NCBI RefSeq assembly: GCF_025515205.1
Contig: NZ_JAOPFX010000003.1
Span: 186,001 to 250,000, forward strand
DNA length: 64,000 nucleotides
DNA from: Microbacterium fluvii
GTDB taxonomy: Bacteria; Actinomycetota; Actinomycetes; Actinomycetales; Microbacteriaceae
Reading direction: 5' to 3'
The position numbers and the translations under genes are program-made. The notes beneath the pieces are model-generated. The model was not told the origin of the DNA. It ran no database searches and saw only the letters and a program-made list of their open reading frames with translations. Numbering within the stretch: the stretch's first letter is position 1; each line of letters begins with the position of its first letter. Below, one piece after another: positions 34,791 through 43,527 of this stretch.

Positions 34791-37700
34791 ATGCGGTACA
34801 TCGAGGGTGAGAACCGGGTCGTCTGGAGTGCGAGCGATCTGAAGGCCGCGGCCGAGTGCGAGTTCGCCTGGGTGCGCGCCATCGATGCGCGGCTGGGCAG
34901 GATCGCCGCGGTCGACGAACCCGAAGACGCCACGCTCGCGCGCGCGGGTCTGCTGGGCGGCGTGCATGAGCGGCGCGTGCTCGCCGAGTACCGCGAGCGC
35001 TTCCCCGGCGCCGTCGTCGAGATCCCCGAGACGCGCTCGGCCGATGCCGAGGGGCTGGCCGCGGCCGTCGACCTCACCCTGCAGGCGCTCGCCGACCCCG
35101 CCGTCGAGGTGGTCTATCAGGCGGCGTTCTCCGATCGCGATTTCGTCGGATTCGCCGACTTCGTCGTGCGCGCACCCGGGCCGGGGCCCCGCCCCTGGAT
35201 CGTGCAAGACACCAAGCTCGCCCGCCACGCGCGCGTGACGGCGCTCATGCAGCTGGCCGCCTACGTCGTGCAGCTCGACCGCCTCGGCGTGCCGCGGGCC
35301 GATCGCGTCGAGCTGCTGCTGGGCGACGGCAGCGTCAGCGTCCACGAGGTCGACGACCTGCTGCCGGTGTTCGAGCTGCGCCGCGCACGGCTGCAGGCGC
35401 TGGTCGCCGACCGGCACCTCGAGTCGGGGCAGGGGCACCCCGCCATCGCGTGGGGCGATCCGCGCGGAGAGCTCGGCGTCGTCGCGTGCGGGCGCTGCGC
35501 CACCTGCGAGCTCGAGGTCGTCGCGACGCGAGACCTGCTTCTGGTGGCCGGCATGCGCGCGGGCCAGCGCGAGCGGCTGCGTGGCGACGGCATCCGCACG
35601 ATCGACGACCTGGCCGCCGCGACCACGGCGCCCGCTCGCATGGCCGCCGACACCTTCGCCTCGCTGCGCACGCAGGCGCGGCTGCAGCTCACGAGCCCGG
35701 CGGGAGTGCCCTCTGCCGAGCCGGCGCCGGCAGGGCGCCCGCCGGTGCCGCGCTACAAGGTGGTCGCGCCGAAGGCGCTCGGGGCCCTGCCTCGACCCGA
35801 CCGTGGCGACATCTTCTTCGACTTCGAGGGCGATCCGCTGCACACCGAGGCATCCGCGAGCCCCGTCTGGGGGCTCGATTACCTCTTCGGCTGGGTCGAC
35901 CTCGACGAGACGTACTCGGCACTGTGGGCGCACACCTTCGCCGACGAGAGAGCGGCGCTCGAGACGTTCCTCGATCTCGTCGCGCTGCGGCGGCAGCAGC
36001 ATCCTGGCATGCACATCTACCACTACGCGCCCTACGAGCCCTCGCATCTGCTGGCGATGGCGGCGCGCTACGGCGTGCGCGAAGGCGACGTCGACCGGCT
36101 TCTGCGCGACGGCGTGTTCGTCGACCTGTACCCGATCGTGCGGCGCGCGCTGCGGGTGGGCTCGCGGTCGTACTCGATCAAGAAGCTCGAGCCTCTCTAC
36201 ATGGGCGATGAGGTGCGCACGCAGGACGTGCAGAAGGGCGACGACTCCATCGTCCGGTATGTCGAGGCCCGTGCGCTGGCCGCAGACGGCGACGACGTCG
36301 GTGCCCAGCAGATCCTCGACGACCTCGCCGACTACAACCGCTACGACTGCGTCTCGACCCGCCGCCTGCGCGATTGGCTCGTGGACCGCGCCCGAGAGGC
36401 CGGGGTGCTGCCCTCGGTCGACCGGGAGCCCGACGAGAAGGCGTACGAGCCCTCGGCGCGCTCGCTCGATCTCGTCCGACTCGCGACGGCCCACCCGGCC
36501 GATTCCGCAGAAGACCGCGCCCTGCGGCTGGCCGCCGCGGCGATCGACTACTACCCGCGCGAGGCCAAGTCGTTCTGGGCGACCCACTTTCTGCGGCTGC
36601 GCGAGCCCGTCTCGCTGTGGGACCAGCAGCGCGACGTCGTGGCGGTCGACCTCGAGCGTTCGCGCGTGGTCGACGACTGGGCCTTCCCCGAATCGGGCCG
36701 CGGCGGCATGCGCCGGCTCGTCGAACTCCGAGGAGAGCTCGCGCCCGGCACGAGGCTGAGCGCAGACGGATCGCCCTTCGCGCTGTACGAGCTGCCCGCG
36801 CCGTTCCCGTTCGAGCCGATGCCGAGGTGGATCCACGGCGCCAGGGCCGTGAAGGTCGTCGAGGTGCTCGACGACGGCGCGATCGTGTCGGAGACCGCGG
36901 TCGACGGCTTCACGTGGTCGGAGCTGCCGATCGCGCTCACACCGGGCGCTCCGCCGCCCGCGGCACGTCAGCAGGTCGCGATCGACGAGTGGGCGGATGC
37001 TGTCATCGCCGCCGCGCCGACCGTTCCGGCGGGCCCGGCCGCCGACCTGCTCTGCCGGCGCCCGCCTCGGTACCGCGCCGGCCTCGGCTCACGCCCCGGA
37101 AGCGACGACGTCGAGGCCATCACGCGCGCGCTGCTCGCCCTCGACCGCAGCTATCTGGCGGTGCAGGGGCCTCCGGGGACCGGCAAGACCTACGTCGGGT
37201 CCCACGTCATCACCCGGCTCGTGCGCGATCACGGGTACCGCGTGGGCGTGGTCGCGCAGTCGCACAACGTCGTCGAGAACATGCTCGACCGGGTCGTTCG
37301 TGCCGGCGTGCCGCAGGCGCAGGTCGCGAAGGCGCCGAAAGACGCCGCGGCGCAGCATCCGTTCACCGCACTGCGCAACAAGGACGCGCTCGCCGTCTTC
37401 GCCGCGGAGCAGACCGGCGGCTACGTGCTCGGCGGCACGGCGTGGGACTTCGCGCACGAAGGGCGGGTGCCGCGGGGGAGTCTCGACCTCCTCGTCATCG
37501 ACGAGGCGGGCCAGTTCTCGCTGGCCTCGACGATCGCCGTCTCGCTCGCCGCTCCCCGGCTGCTCCTGCTCGGCGACCCCCAGCAGCTGCCCCAGGTGAG
37601 CCAGGGCACGCACCCCGAGCCCGTCGACACCTCGGCACTCGGCTGGGTCATGGACGGCGCCGACGTCATCCCGCCCGAGTACGGCTTCTTCCTCGGGCGC

Positions 37701-38318
37701 ACGTGGCGCATGCATCCTGCCGTCGCCGCGCCGGTGTCGCGGCTGTCGTACCGGGGCGAGCTGGCGGCGCACCCCTCGACGGCGATGCGCGAGCTCGAGG
37801 GCGTCGCCCCGGGGCTCCACCCCCTGCCGCTGGCCCACCACGGCAATGCGACCTCGTCGCCGGAAGAGGCGGCGGCCGTCGTCGAGCTGGTGCGCGACCT
37901 CGTCGGGCGGGCGTGGATCGACATCCGCGTCGACGACGACGGTGTGGTCACGCGGCAGGCGGCGCGTGCGCTGACACCCGCCGACATCATCGTGGTCACC
38001 CCCTACAACGCCCAGCAGGTGATGGTCGAAGAGGCGCTCGCCGCCGCGGGTTTCGCGGAGGTGCCGGTCGGCACGGTCGACCGGTTCCAGGGGCAGGAGG
38101 CGGCGGTCGCGATCGTCAGCCTCGCGGCGTCGTCGGGCCGCGACGCCCCCCGCGGGCCGGAGTTCCTGCTGCTGCGCAATCGCCTCAACGTCGCGATCTC
38201 GCGCGCGCAGCACGCGGCCTACCTCGTGCACTCGCCCGGGCTGCTCGACGATCTGCCCTACACCCCGGAAGGCGTGGCGCGTCTGAGCGCGTTCGCGCGC
38301 CTGGTCGGGGCGGTGTGA
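34791..38318 (+). CDS. RecB-like nuclease / RNase H-like / superfamily I helicase fusion (TM0106 family)
   Basis: A 1175-residue multidomain protein. Residues about 1-245 form a RecB/Cas4-type nuclease: FADF (Asp123), QDTK (Asp140, Lys142) and QLAAY (Gln154, Tyr158), plus Cys23 and CGRCATC (Cys233, 236, 239), spaced like an Fe-S cluster of Cas4/AddB nucleases. Residues about 340-520 contain an RNase-H-like/DEDD-type domain starting DIFFDFEGDP, with NRYDC near its end. The C-terminal half is an Upf1-like helicase: Walker A GPPGTGKT (793-800), Walker B IDEAGQF (Asp904, Glu905), GDPQQLPQV, and the terminal RLNVAISRA. The family is annotated as a putative nuclease; its role is unproved. The ATG at 34791 has GGAAGGGG upstream. 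Confidence 0.85.
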   Translation: MRYIEGENRVVWSASDLKAAAECEFAWVRAIDARLGRIAAVDEPEDATLARAGLLGGVHERRVLAEYRERFPGAVVEIPETRSADAEGLAAAVDLTLQALADPAVEVVYQAAFSDRDFVGFADFVVRAPGPGPRPWIVQDTKLARHARVTALMQLAAYVVQLDRLGVPRADRVELLLGDGSVSVHEVDDLLPVFELRRARLQALVADRHLESGQGHPAIAWGDPRGELGVVACGRCATCELEVVATRDLLLVAGMRAGQRERLRGDGIRTIDDLAAATTAPARMAADTFASLRTQARLQLTSPAGVPSAEPAPAGRPPVPRYKVVAPKALGALPRPDRGDIFFDFEGDPLHTEASASPVWGLDYLFGWVDLDETYSALWAHTFADERAALETFLDLVALRRQQHPGMHIYHYAPYEPSHLLAMAARYGVREGDVDRLLRDGVFVDLYPIVRRALRVGSRSYSIKKLEPLYMGDEVRTQDVQKGDDSIVRYVEARALAADGDDVGAQQILDDLADYNRYDCVSTRRLRDWLVDRAREAGVLPSVDREPDEKAYEPSARSLDLVRLATAHPADSAEDRALRLAAAAIDYYPREAKSFWATHFLRLREPVSLWDQQRDVVAVDLERSRVVDDWAFPESGRGGMRRLVELRGELAPGTRLSADGSPFALYELPAPFPFEPMPRWIHGARAVKVVEVLDDGAIVSETAVDGFTWSELPIALTPGAPPPAARQQVAIDEWADAVIAAAPTVPAGPAADLLCRRPPRYRAGLGSRPGSDDVEAITRALLALDRSYLAVQGPPGTGKTYVGSHVITRLVRDHGYRVGVVAQSHNVVENMLDRVVRAGVPQAQVAKAPKDAAAQHPFTALRNKDALAVFAAEQTGGYVLGGTAWDFAHEGRVPRGSLDLLVIDEAGQFSLASTIAVSLAAPRLLLLGDPQQLPQVSQGTHPEPVDTSALGWVMDGADVIPPEYGFFLGRTWRMHPAVAAPVSRLSYRGELAAHPSTAMRELEGVAPGLHPLPLAHHGNATSSPEEAAAVVELVRDLVGRAWIDIRVDDDGVVTRQAARALTPADIIVVTPYNAQQVMVEEALAAAGFAEVPVGTVDRFQGQEAAVAIVSLAASSGRDAPRGPEFLLLRNRLNVAISRAQHAAYLVHSPGLLDDLPYTPEGVARLSAFARLVGAV

Positions 38319-38319
38319 G

Positions 38320-38952
38320 TCAGACGGTGCCGTAGAGACGGTCGCCGGCGTCGCCGAGACCGGGGACGATGTAGCCCTTCTCGTTGAGGCGCTCGTCGAG
38401 AGCGCCGAGCACGAGGGTCACATCGCGGTCGCCGACCTGCTTCTGGATCGCCTCGACGCCCTCGGGCGCGCCCAGGATGCAGATCGCCGTCACGTCCTGC
38501 GCGCCGCGCGCGAAAAGGAAGTCGATGGCGGCGCCGAGCGAACCGCCGGTGGCCAGCATCGGGTCGAGCACGAAGCACTGCCGGTCGCTGAGGTCTACGG
38601 GGAGGCGCTCGGCATAGGTCGTCGGCTCGAGGGTCTCTTCGTTGCGCGCCATGCCCAGGAAGCCCACCTCGGCGGTCGGCAGCAGCTTCACCATGCCGTC
38701 GAGCATGCCCAGCCCCGCGCGCAGGATCGGCACGACGAGGGGGCGCGGCTCGGAGATGCGCACTCCGGTCGTCGTGGTTACGGGCGTGCGGATCGTGATC
38801 TCGCTCACGCGCACGCTGCGGGTCGCCTCGTAGGCCAGCAGAGTGACGAGCTCCTCGGTCAGCTGGCGGAATACCGGCGACGGCGTGTTCTCGTCGCGCA
38901 GGACGGTGAGCTTGTGGGTGATGAGCGGGTGGTCGGCGACGTGGACACGCAT
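38320..38952 (-). CDS. upp: Uracil phosphoribosyltransferase
   Basis: A 210-residue enzyme, the usual length, converting uracil and PRPP to UMP in pyrimidine salvage. The PRPP loop appears in [14 protein letters not shown] and the uracil-binding tail in [17 protein letters not shown]. The ATG at 38952 is 6 nt after TACCCT (plus 38959-38964), so it is probably leaderless. It is divergent from tadA and its stop is 1 nt from the stop of the nuclease-helicase gene. Confidence 0.96.
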   Translation of the reverse strand: MRVHVADHPLITHKLTVLRDENTPSPVFRQLTEELVTLLAYEATRSVRVSEITIRTPVTTTTGVRISEPRPLVVPILRAGLGMLDGMVKLLPTAEVGFLGMARNEETLEPTTYAERLPVDLSDRQCFVLDPMLATGGSLGAAIDFLFARGAQDVTAICILGAPEGVEAIQKQVGDRDVTLVLGALDERLNEKGYIVPGLGDAGDRLYGTV

Positions 38953-38958
38953 ATGCCC

Positions 38959-38987
38959 AGGGTAGAACACGCGCCCGGGCCTACGCT
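38959..38987. promoter_or_regulatory. Divergent leaderless -10 elements of upp and tadA
   Basis: TACCCT on the minus strand (plus 38959-38964), 6 nt before the upp ATG, and TACGCT on the plus strand (38982-38987), 7 nt before the tadA GTG, only 17 bp apart. The two promoters overlap. Confidence 0.6.
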
Positions 38988-38994
38988 GGGGTTC

Positions 38995-39462
38995 GTGGGG
39001 CTGGCAGCATCCGAATCCGACGACGCGCTGGTCGCGCGCGCCTTGGAGCTCGCCGCCATCGCGGGCGCCGAAGGCGACATCCCGGTCGGCGCGGTCGTGG
39101 CGGATGCCGCCGGCACCGTGATCGGCGAGGGCCGCAACCTCCGCGAGGCGCTGCACGACCCCACCGCCCACGCCGAGATCGTCGCCCTCCGCGCCGCCGC
39201 CCGTGCGATCGGCTCGTGGAATCTCGAGGGCTGCACCCTGGCGGTCACCCTCGAGCCGTGCCTCATGTGCGCAGGGGCCATCCTGCAGTCGCGCATCTCG
39301 CGCGTGGTGTTCGGCGCGTGGGACGAGAAGGCGGGCGCCGTCGGGTCGCAGTACGACGTCGTGCGCGATCGGCGCCTGCCTGTGCGCGCCGAGGTCGTCG
39401 CCGGGGTGCGCGAGTCTGAGGCCGCAGCCCTGCTGCGCGCCTTCTTCGAGCCCCGCCGCTGA
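38995..39462 (+). CDS. tadA: tRNA-specific adenosine deaminase
   Basis: A 155-residue zinc deaminase. Catalytic motifs are HAE (His59, Glu61) and EPCLMC (Cys89, Cys92). The following [19 protein letters not shown] is characteristic of TadA, which makes inosine at the wobble position of tRNA-Arg(ACG). The GTG at 38995 is probably leaderless. The stop is 6 nt from the convergent LLM gene. Confidence 0.93.
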   Translation: MGLAASESDDALVARALELAAIAGAEGDIPVGAVVADAAGTVIGEGRNLREALHDPTAHAEIVALRAAARAIGSWNLEGCTLAVTLEPCLMCAGAILQSRISRVVFGAWDEKAGAVGSQYDVVRDRRLPVRAEVVAGVRESEAAALLRAFFEPRR

Positions 39463-39468
39463 GGCGGG

Positions 39469-40398
39469 TCAGCGGGGGAGGTGCGGGAGCACTTCGGAGC
39501 CGAGGTAGTCGACCTGGTCGAGGTCGCGGATGTCCATGAGCTGGAAGTACACGCGCTGTGCTCCCAGCGCCCGCAGTCGCTCGACCTTGGCAACGATCTC
39601 GTCGCGGCCGCCGGTGATGTTGACGTCGCCGCGGAACGTGTCGATCGAGTCGCCGATCGCCTCGGCGCGCCGCGCCAGATCGGCCTCCGTCGCCCCGGCG
39701 AGGGTGGGCAGCGCCACCGAGAGCGTGAGGCTCTGCGGGTCGCGGCCGATCTCGCGGCACGCCGCCTGCACGCCGGCGAACTTCTCGGCGACGACGTCTT
39801 CGGGCTGGAAACCGATGTTGAACTCGGTCGCGAACCGCGCGGCGATGGCGGGGGTGCGCTTCGGTCCGCCGCCGCCGACGATCACCGGCACGCGCTCCTG
39901 CACGGGCTTGGGCAGTGCCGGCGAGTCCTCGAGCCGGTAGTGCTCGCCCTCGAACGAGAAGCTCTCGCCGGCGGGGGTCTGCCACAGGCCCGTGATGACC
40001 GCGAGCTGCTCCTCCAGCATCCCGAACCGCTTCGCGGGGAACGGGATGCTGTAGGCCCGATGCTCCTGCTCGAACCACCCGGTGCCCAGGCCCAGCTCGA
40101 CCCGGCCGTCCGACATCTCGTCGATCTGGGCGACCTGGATCGCGAGCACGCCGGGCTGGCGATACGTCACCGACGAGACGAGGGTGCCCAGGCGCAGCCG
40201 CGAGGTCTCGCGGGCGAGGCCCGCCAGTGTCGTCCAGGCATCGGTCGGACCGGGAAGCGGCGAGCCGGGGCCCATGCGCAAGTAGTGGTCGGAGCGGAAC
40301 CAGCCGTCGAACCCCGCGCGCTCGGCGGCCTGGGCGTGCGCCAGCTGCTCGCGGTACGAGAAGCCCTGCTGGGGCTCGGTGAAGACGCAGTACTCCAT
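39469..40398 (-). CDS. LLM-class F420-dependent oxidoreductase
   Basis: A 309-residue TIM-barrel protein of the luciferase-like monooxygenase superfamily. Visible are MEYCVFTEPQQG at the N-terminus, GFDGWFRSDHYL, RVELGLGTGW and PVIVGGGGPKRTPAIAARFA. Actinobacterial members of this type usually use coenzyme F420; FMN cannot be excluded. The substrate is unknown. It starts 7 nt after the upstream cation transporter gene and is probably co-transcribed with it. Confidence 0.88.
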   Translation of the reverse strand: MEYCVFTEPQQGFSYREQLAHAQAAERAGFDGWFRSDHYLRMGPGSPLPGPTDAWTTLAGLARETSRLRLGTLVSSVTYRQPGVLAIQVAQIDEMSDGRVELGLGTGWFEQEHRAYSIPFPAKRFGMLEEQLAVITGLWQTPAGESFSFEGEHYRLEDSPALPKPVQERVPVIVGGGGPKRTPAIAARFATEFNIGFQPEDVVAEKFAGVQAACREIGRDPQSLTLSVALPTLAGATEADLARRAEAIGDSIDTFRGDVNITGGRDEIVAKVERLRALGAQRVYFQLMDIRDLDQVDYLGSEVLPHLPR

Positions 40399-40405
40399 GG
40401 CCGCG

Positions 40406-41377
40406 TCAGTCCGATGCCTTGATGACGATCGCGTCGGTCGGCGGGGCCGGTGAGGCGTCTGGGCGGTAGAGGTCGGGCTCGAGGTACACGACCCGTGCGG
40501 CGGGCACCGCGGCGCGGATGCGCTCCTCGACCGCGTTGATGTCGCCGGCGACGTCGCCGAGCGGCTTGTCGGCGGCGAAGGCGAGCTTCGCGGCGACCAG
40601 CAGCTCGTCGGGGCCGAGGTAGAGGGTCTTCATGTGGATGAGCTTCTCGACCTCGGAGCTCGACTCGATGGCCGCCACGATGGCGTCGTGGTCGGCCTCG
40701 GTCGCTCCTTCGCCGACCAGCAGGCTCTTGGTCTCGATGCCCAGCACGATGGCCACGGCGATCAGCAGCGCGCCGATGAACAGGGTGCCGATCGCATCGA
40801 ACACGGCATCGCCGGTGATGATCGTCAGACCCACGCCGAGCAGGGCGAAGACGAGACCGGTGAGGGCGGCGACGTCTTCGAGCAGCACGACGGGCAGCTC
40901 CGGCGCCTTGGAGTGCCGGACGAACGAGACCCACGACTGCCCCTTGGCCCGCACGTGGTTCGACTCCTTGACCGCCGTGCGCAGCGAGAACGATTCGAGC
41001 ACGATCGAGATCAGCAGCACCGCGATCGGCAGCCACTGCCACTTCTCGTCGAGCGCATGCGGGTGGGTGAGCTTCTCGATGCCCTCGTAGATCGAGAACA
41101 CGCCGCCGACGGTGAACAGGATGATCGAGACGACGAAGGCGTAGACGTAGCGCTCGCGACCGTAGCCGAACGGATGCGCGGCATCGGCCTTGCGCTTGGC
41201 CTTGCGGCCGCCCCACAGCAGCAGCAGCTGGTTGCACGAGTCGGCGACCGAGTGGATCGCCTCGGCCAGCATCGAGGCCGAGCCCGACAGCACGTACGCG
41301 ATGAACTTCGCCAGGGCGATGCCCATGTTCGCCAGGAACGCCGCGATGATCGCCTTGCCGCCGCCGGATGCACTCAT
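40406..41377 (-). CDS. Cation diffusion facilitator family transporter
   Basis: A 323-residue metal exporter with about six membrane segments and a cytoplasmic C-terminal domain. The metal-binding HxxxD is present in AEAIHSVADSCNQ (segment 2), and a second site lies in segment 5 (LEDVAALTGLVFALLG). PFGYGRERYVYAF follows segment 2, as in CDF proteins. Metals are likely Zn2+, Fe2+ or Mn2+, but specificity is not visible. The ATG at 41377 is 6 nt after TAGACT (plus 41384-41389). Confidence 0.93.
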   Translation of the reverse strand: MSASGGGKAIIAAFLANMGIALAKFIAYVLSGSASMLAEAIHSVADSCNQLLLLWGGRKAKRKADAAHPFGYGRERYVYAFVVSIILFTVGGVFSIYEGIEKLTHPHALDEKWQWLPIAVLLISIVLESFSLRTAVKESNHVRAKGQSWVSFVRHSKAPELPVVLLEDVAALTGLVFALLGVGLTIITGDAVFDAIGTLFIGALLIAVAIVLGIETKSLLVGEGATEADHDAIVAAIESSSEVEKLIHMKTLYLGPDELLVAAKLAFAADKPLGDVAGDINAVEERIRAAVPAARVVYLEPDLYRPDASPAPPTDAIVIKASD

Positions 41378-41398
41378 GCCCTGAGTCTAGGGTCGGGG

Positions 41399-42511
41399 TC
41401 AGTCGGAGGCGCGCAGGATGATCGTCTCGGTGGGCGGGGCGACGGTGGGGGACTGGCCGATGTAGCCGATCACCTGCAGCAGCGCATGGCGGAACTCCAC
41501 GGGGCGCTCGAGGTGCGCGCTGTGCCCCGCACCCTCCAGCGGCACTTCGGTGACCTCGCCGCCCGCGCTGGCGTAGGCGGCCAGCACATCGCGGGTCTGC
41601 GACACCATCGGCTGCGCGGGGGCGACGTCGGCGCCGGGCCAGCCGGGAACGACCCCGAGGGCGCCCAAGTGGTTGAGGTCGTAGAACGACGCATCGGAGA
41701 CGATGGCGTCGGCGGTGCCGTGGATCCACAGCACGGGCGGCTTGACGGCGAGATCGACGATCGCCGAGACGTCGAAGTAGCGGGGCGCCATCGTGTTGAG
41801 CACGCCCACGGTGCCGGCCGCGAACCCCGGCCAGTTCTCGCTCGGCACCGAGTCGCCGGGGTAGTTGCCGCTGGCGGTGGACGTCGTGAGCATCGACTCG
41901 ACCCAGATGTCCTCGTGCTCGCCGCGATAGCCGTCGGCGACGTATCCGGTGCGGAAGACGCTGCGCGGCGAGGTCGGTGCATCGTCGGTGGTGTCGGCGC
42001 CTGCCAGCCGCTGCACGAAGTCGGGGTTCGCCCCGCCGCCGCCGCAGCCGGCGTCGTCGTCGGTCAGACGCGAGCCGTCGCGGCGGGTGCCGCCGAACCC
42101 GTAGGGCGAGACGGGCGAGACGAGGGTCAGCGACAGCACGGGGTGATCCAGCGCGTACTGCATGGCCACGCCGCCGCCCATCGACCAGCCGACGAGGTGC
42201 GCGGTGGGGATCTCGAGGGCGGTCAGCGCCGCGAAGATGTCGTCGCTGAAGTCGCGCACTCCGCGGGTGGCGTCGATCGGCAGGTGCTCGGTGCTGCCGA
42301 ACCCGCGCAGGTCGACGGCGATGACCCGCAGATCGCCGGGGAGGTCCTGCATCGTCTCCTGCCAGAACAGCGCCGACGACACGTTGCCGTGGATGAGCAC
42401 GACGGTGCGATCGGGCGGAGTGGCCGGGTCGCCACCCGCCCGCTCCAGAATGCCCACCGTCAGCTCGGGCGTCTCGATGATGCGGGCGGTGATCCCGTCG
42501 AGCACGGTCAT
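41399..42511 (-). CDS. Alpha/beta hydrolase
   Basis: A 370-residue hydrolase. LIHGNVSS is the oxyanion region, GWSMGG the nucleophile elbow, WIHGTADAIVSD carries the acid and EGAGHSAHLE the histidine. An insertion of about 90 residues with a CGGGG stretch and aromatic residues follows the nucleophile and should form the lid. It has a strong GGAGGAGG ribosome binding site before ATG 42511. It is divergent from proC; the substrate is unknown. Confidence 0.9.
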   Translation of the reverse strand: MTVLDGITARIIETPELTVGILERAGGDPATPPDRTVVLIHGNVSSALFWQETMQDLPGDLRVIAVDLRGFGSTEHLPIDATRGVRDFSDDIFAALTALEIPTAHLVGWSMGGGVAMQYALDHPVLSLTLVSPVSPYGFGGTRRDGSRLTDDDAGCGGGGANPDFVQRLAGADTTDDAPTSPRSVFRTGYVADGYRGEHEDIWVESMLTTSTASGNYPGDSVPSENWPGFAAGTVGVLNTMAPRYFDVSAIVDLAVKPPVLWIHGTADAIVSDASFYDLNHLGALGVVPGWPGADVAPAQPMVSQTRDVLAAYASAGGEVTEVPLEGAGHSAHLERPVEFRHALLQVIGYIGQSPTVAPPTETIILRASD

Positions 42512-42644
42512 GGCACGAACCTCCTCCGAGGGGAGCGCCGCCGCTCCCGGGGCCTCCGATGATAGTCCGCGGGTCTGCGCCGACGCAGGGGGTCGACCGA
42601 GGATATCCGAAGGGGAGGATGAGCGCGTGCCTAGGATTGAGCGC

Positions 42645-43487
42645 ATGGCCACCGCATCCGCTCTTCCCTCCATCGCGATCATCGGCGCAGGCGCCATGGG
42701 AGGCGCGATCCTGCAGGGGCTCGTGAGCTCGTCGCTGGCCTCGAACGGCGTCACGGTGACCAATCGCAGCGCGCAGAAAGCCGCCGCGCTCGCCGACCTC
42801 GACGGGGTGGAGAGCATCGCACTCGAGCAGCGCCCCGACGGCAACACGGCTGCCGCGGCGTCCGCCGACATCGTGCTGGTGGGTGTCAAGCCCGCGATGG
42901 TGCCCGACCTGCTGCGCGAGATCTCGCCCGCGCTGCGGCCGGGTGCGACGGTCGTGAGCATCGCGGCCGGCGTCACCATCGCGACGTTCGAGCAGATCCT
43001 CGGCGACGGCGTCGCGGTCGTGCGCTCGATGCCGAACACCCCGGCGGTGGTCGGCAAGGCGGTCACGGGCATCGCGAGGGGCAGTGCGGTCTCCGATGCC
43101 CGATTCGAGGCCGTGCGGGCGCTGTTCGCCACCTGCGGCGCCGTCATCGATGTGCCGGAGGCGCAGATCGACGCGCTCTCGACGATCTCGGGCTCGGGCC
43201 CCGCCTACTTCTTCCTGTTCGTCGAGGAGCTCACCAAGGCGGCCGTCGCGAAGGGCTTCGCCGAGGCCGACGCGCGGCTGATGGCCGAGCAGACCTTCGT
43301 CGGGTCGGCCGCGCTGCTCGAGGCGTCCGACGTCGACCCGGCCGAACTGCGCCGACGTGTCACGAGCCCCAAGGGCACCACCGAGCGCGCGGTCGCGGTG
43401 CTGCAGGACGCGCGTCTCGACCTGCTGCTCGGTGCGGCGACGGATGCTGCGCTGGCACGCGCGAAAGAGCTCGCCACCGGCGCCTAG
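42645..43487 (+). CDS. proC: Pyrroline-5-carboxylate reductase
   Basis: A 280-residue enzyme reducing pyrroline-5-carboxylate to proline with NAD(P)H. The Rossmann start is IAIIGAGAMGGAI; later motifs are VVRSMPNTPAVVG and the proline-binding DALSTISGSGPAYFF, with RRRVTSPKGTT near the end. The ATG at 42645 is 7 nt after TAGGAT (42632-42637), so it is probably leaderless. The trkH gene follows after 40 nt with its own -10. Confidence 0.95.
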   Translation: MATASALPSIAIIGAGAMGGAILQGLVSSSLASNGVTVTNRSAQKAAALADLDGVESIALEQRPDGNTAAAASADIVLVGVKPAMVPDLLREISPALRPGATVVSIAAGVTIATFEQILGDGVAVVRSMPNTPAVVGKAVTGIARGSAVSDARFEAVRALFATCGAVIDVPEAQIDALSTISGSGPAYFFLFVEELTKAAVAKGFAEADARLMAEQTFVGSAALLEASDVDPAELRRRVTSPKGTTERAVAVLQDARLDLLLGAATDAALARAKELATGA

Positions 43488-43527
43488 TCCGGTCTCGGCG
43501 GCCGCACCCGCCCGCTACAGTACGAGC

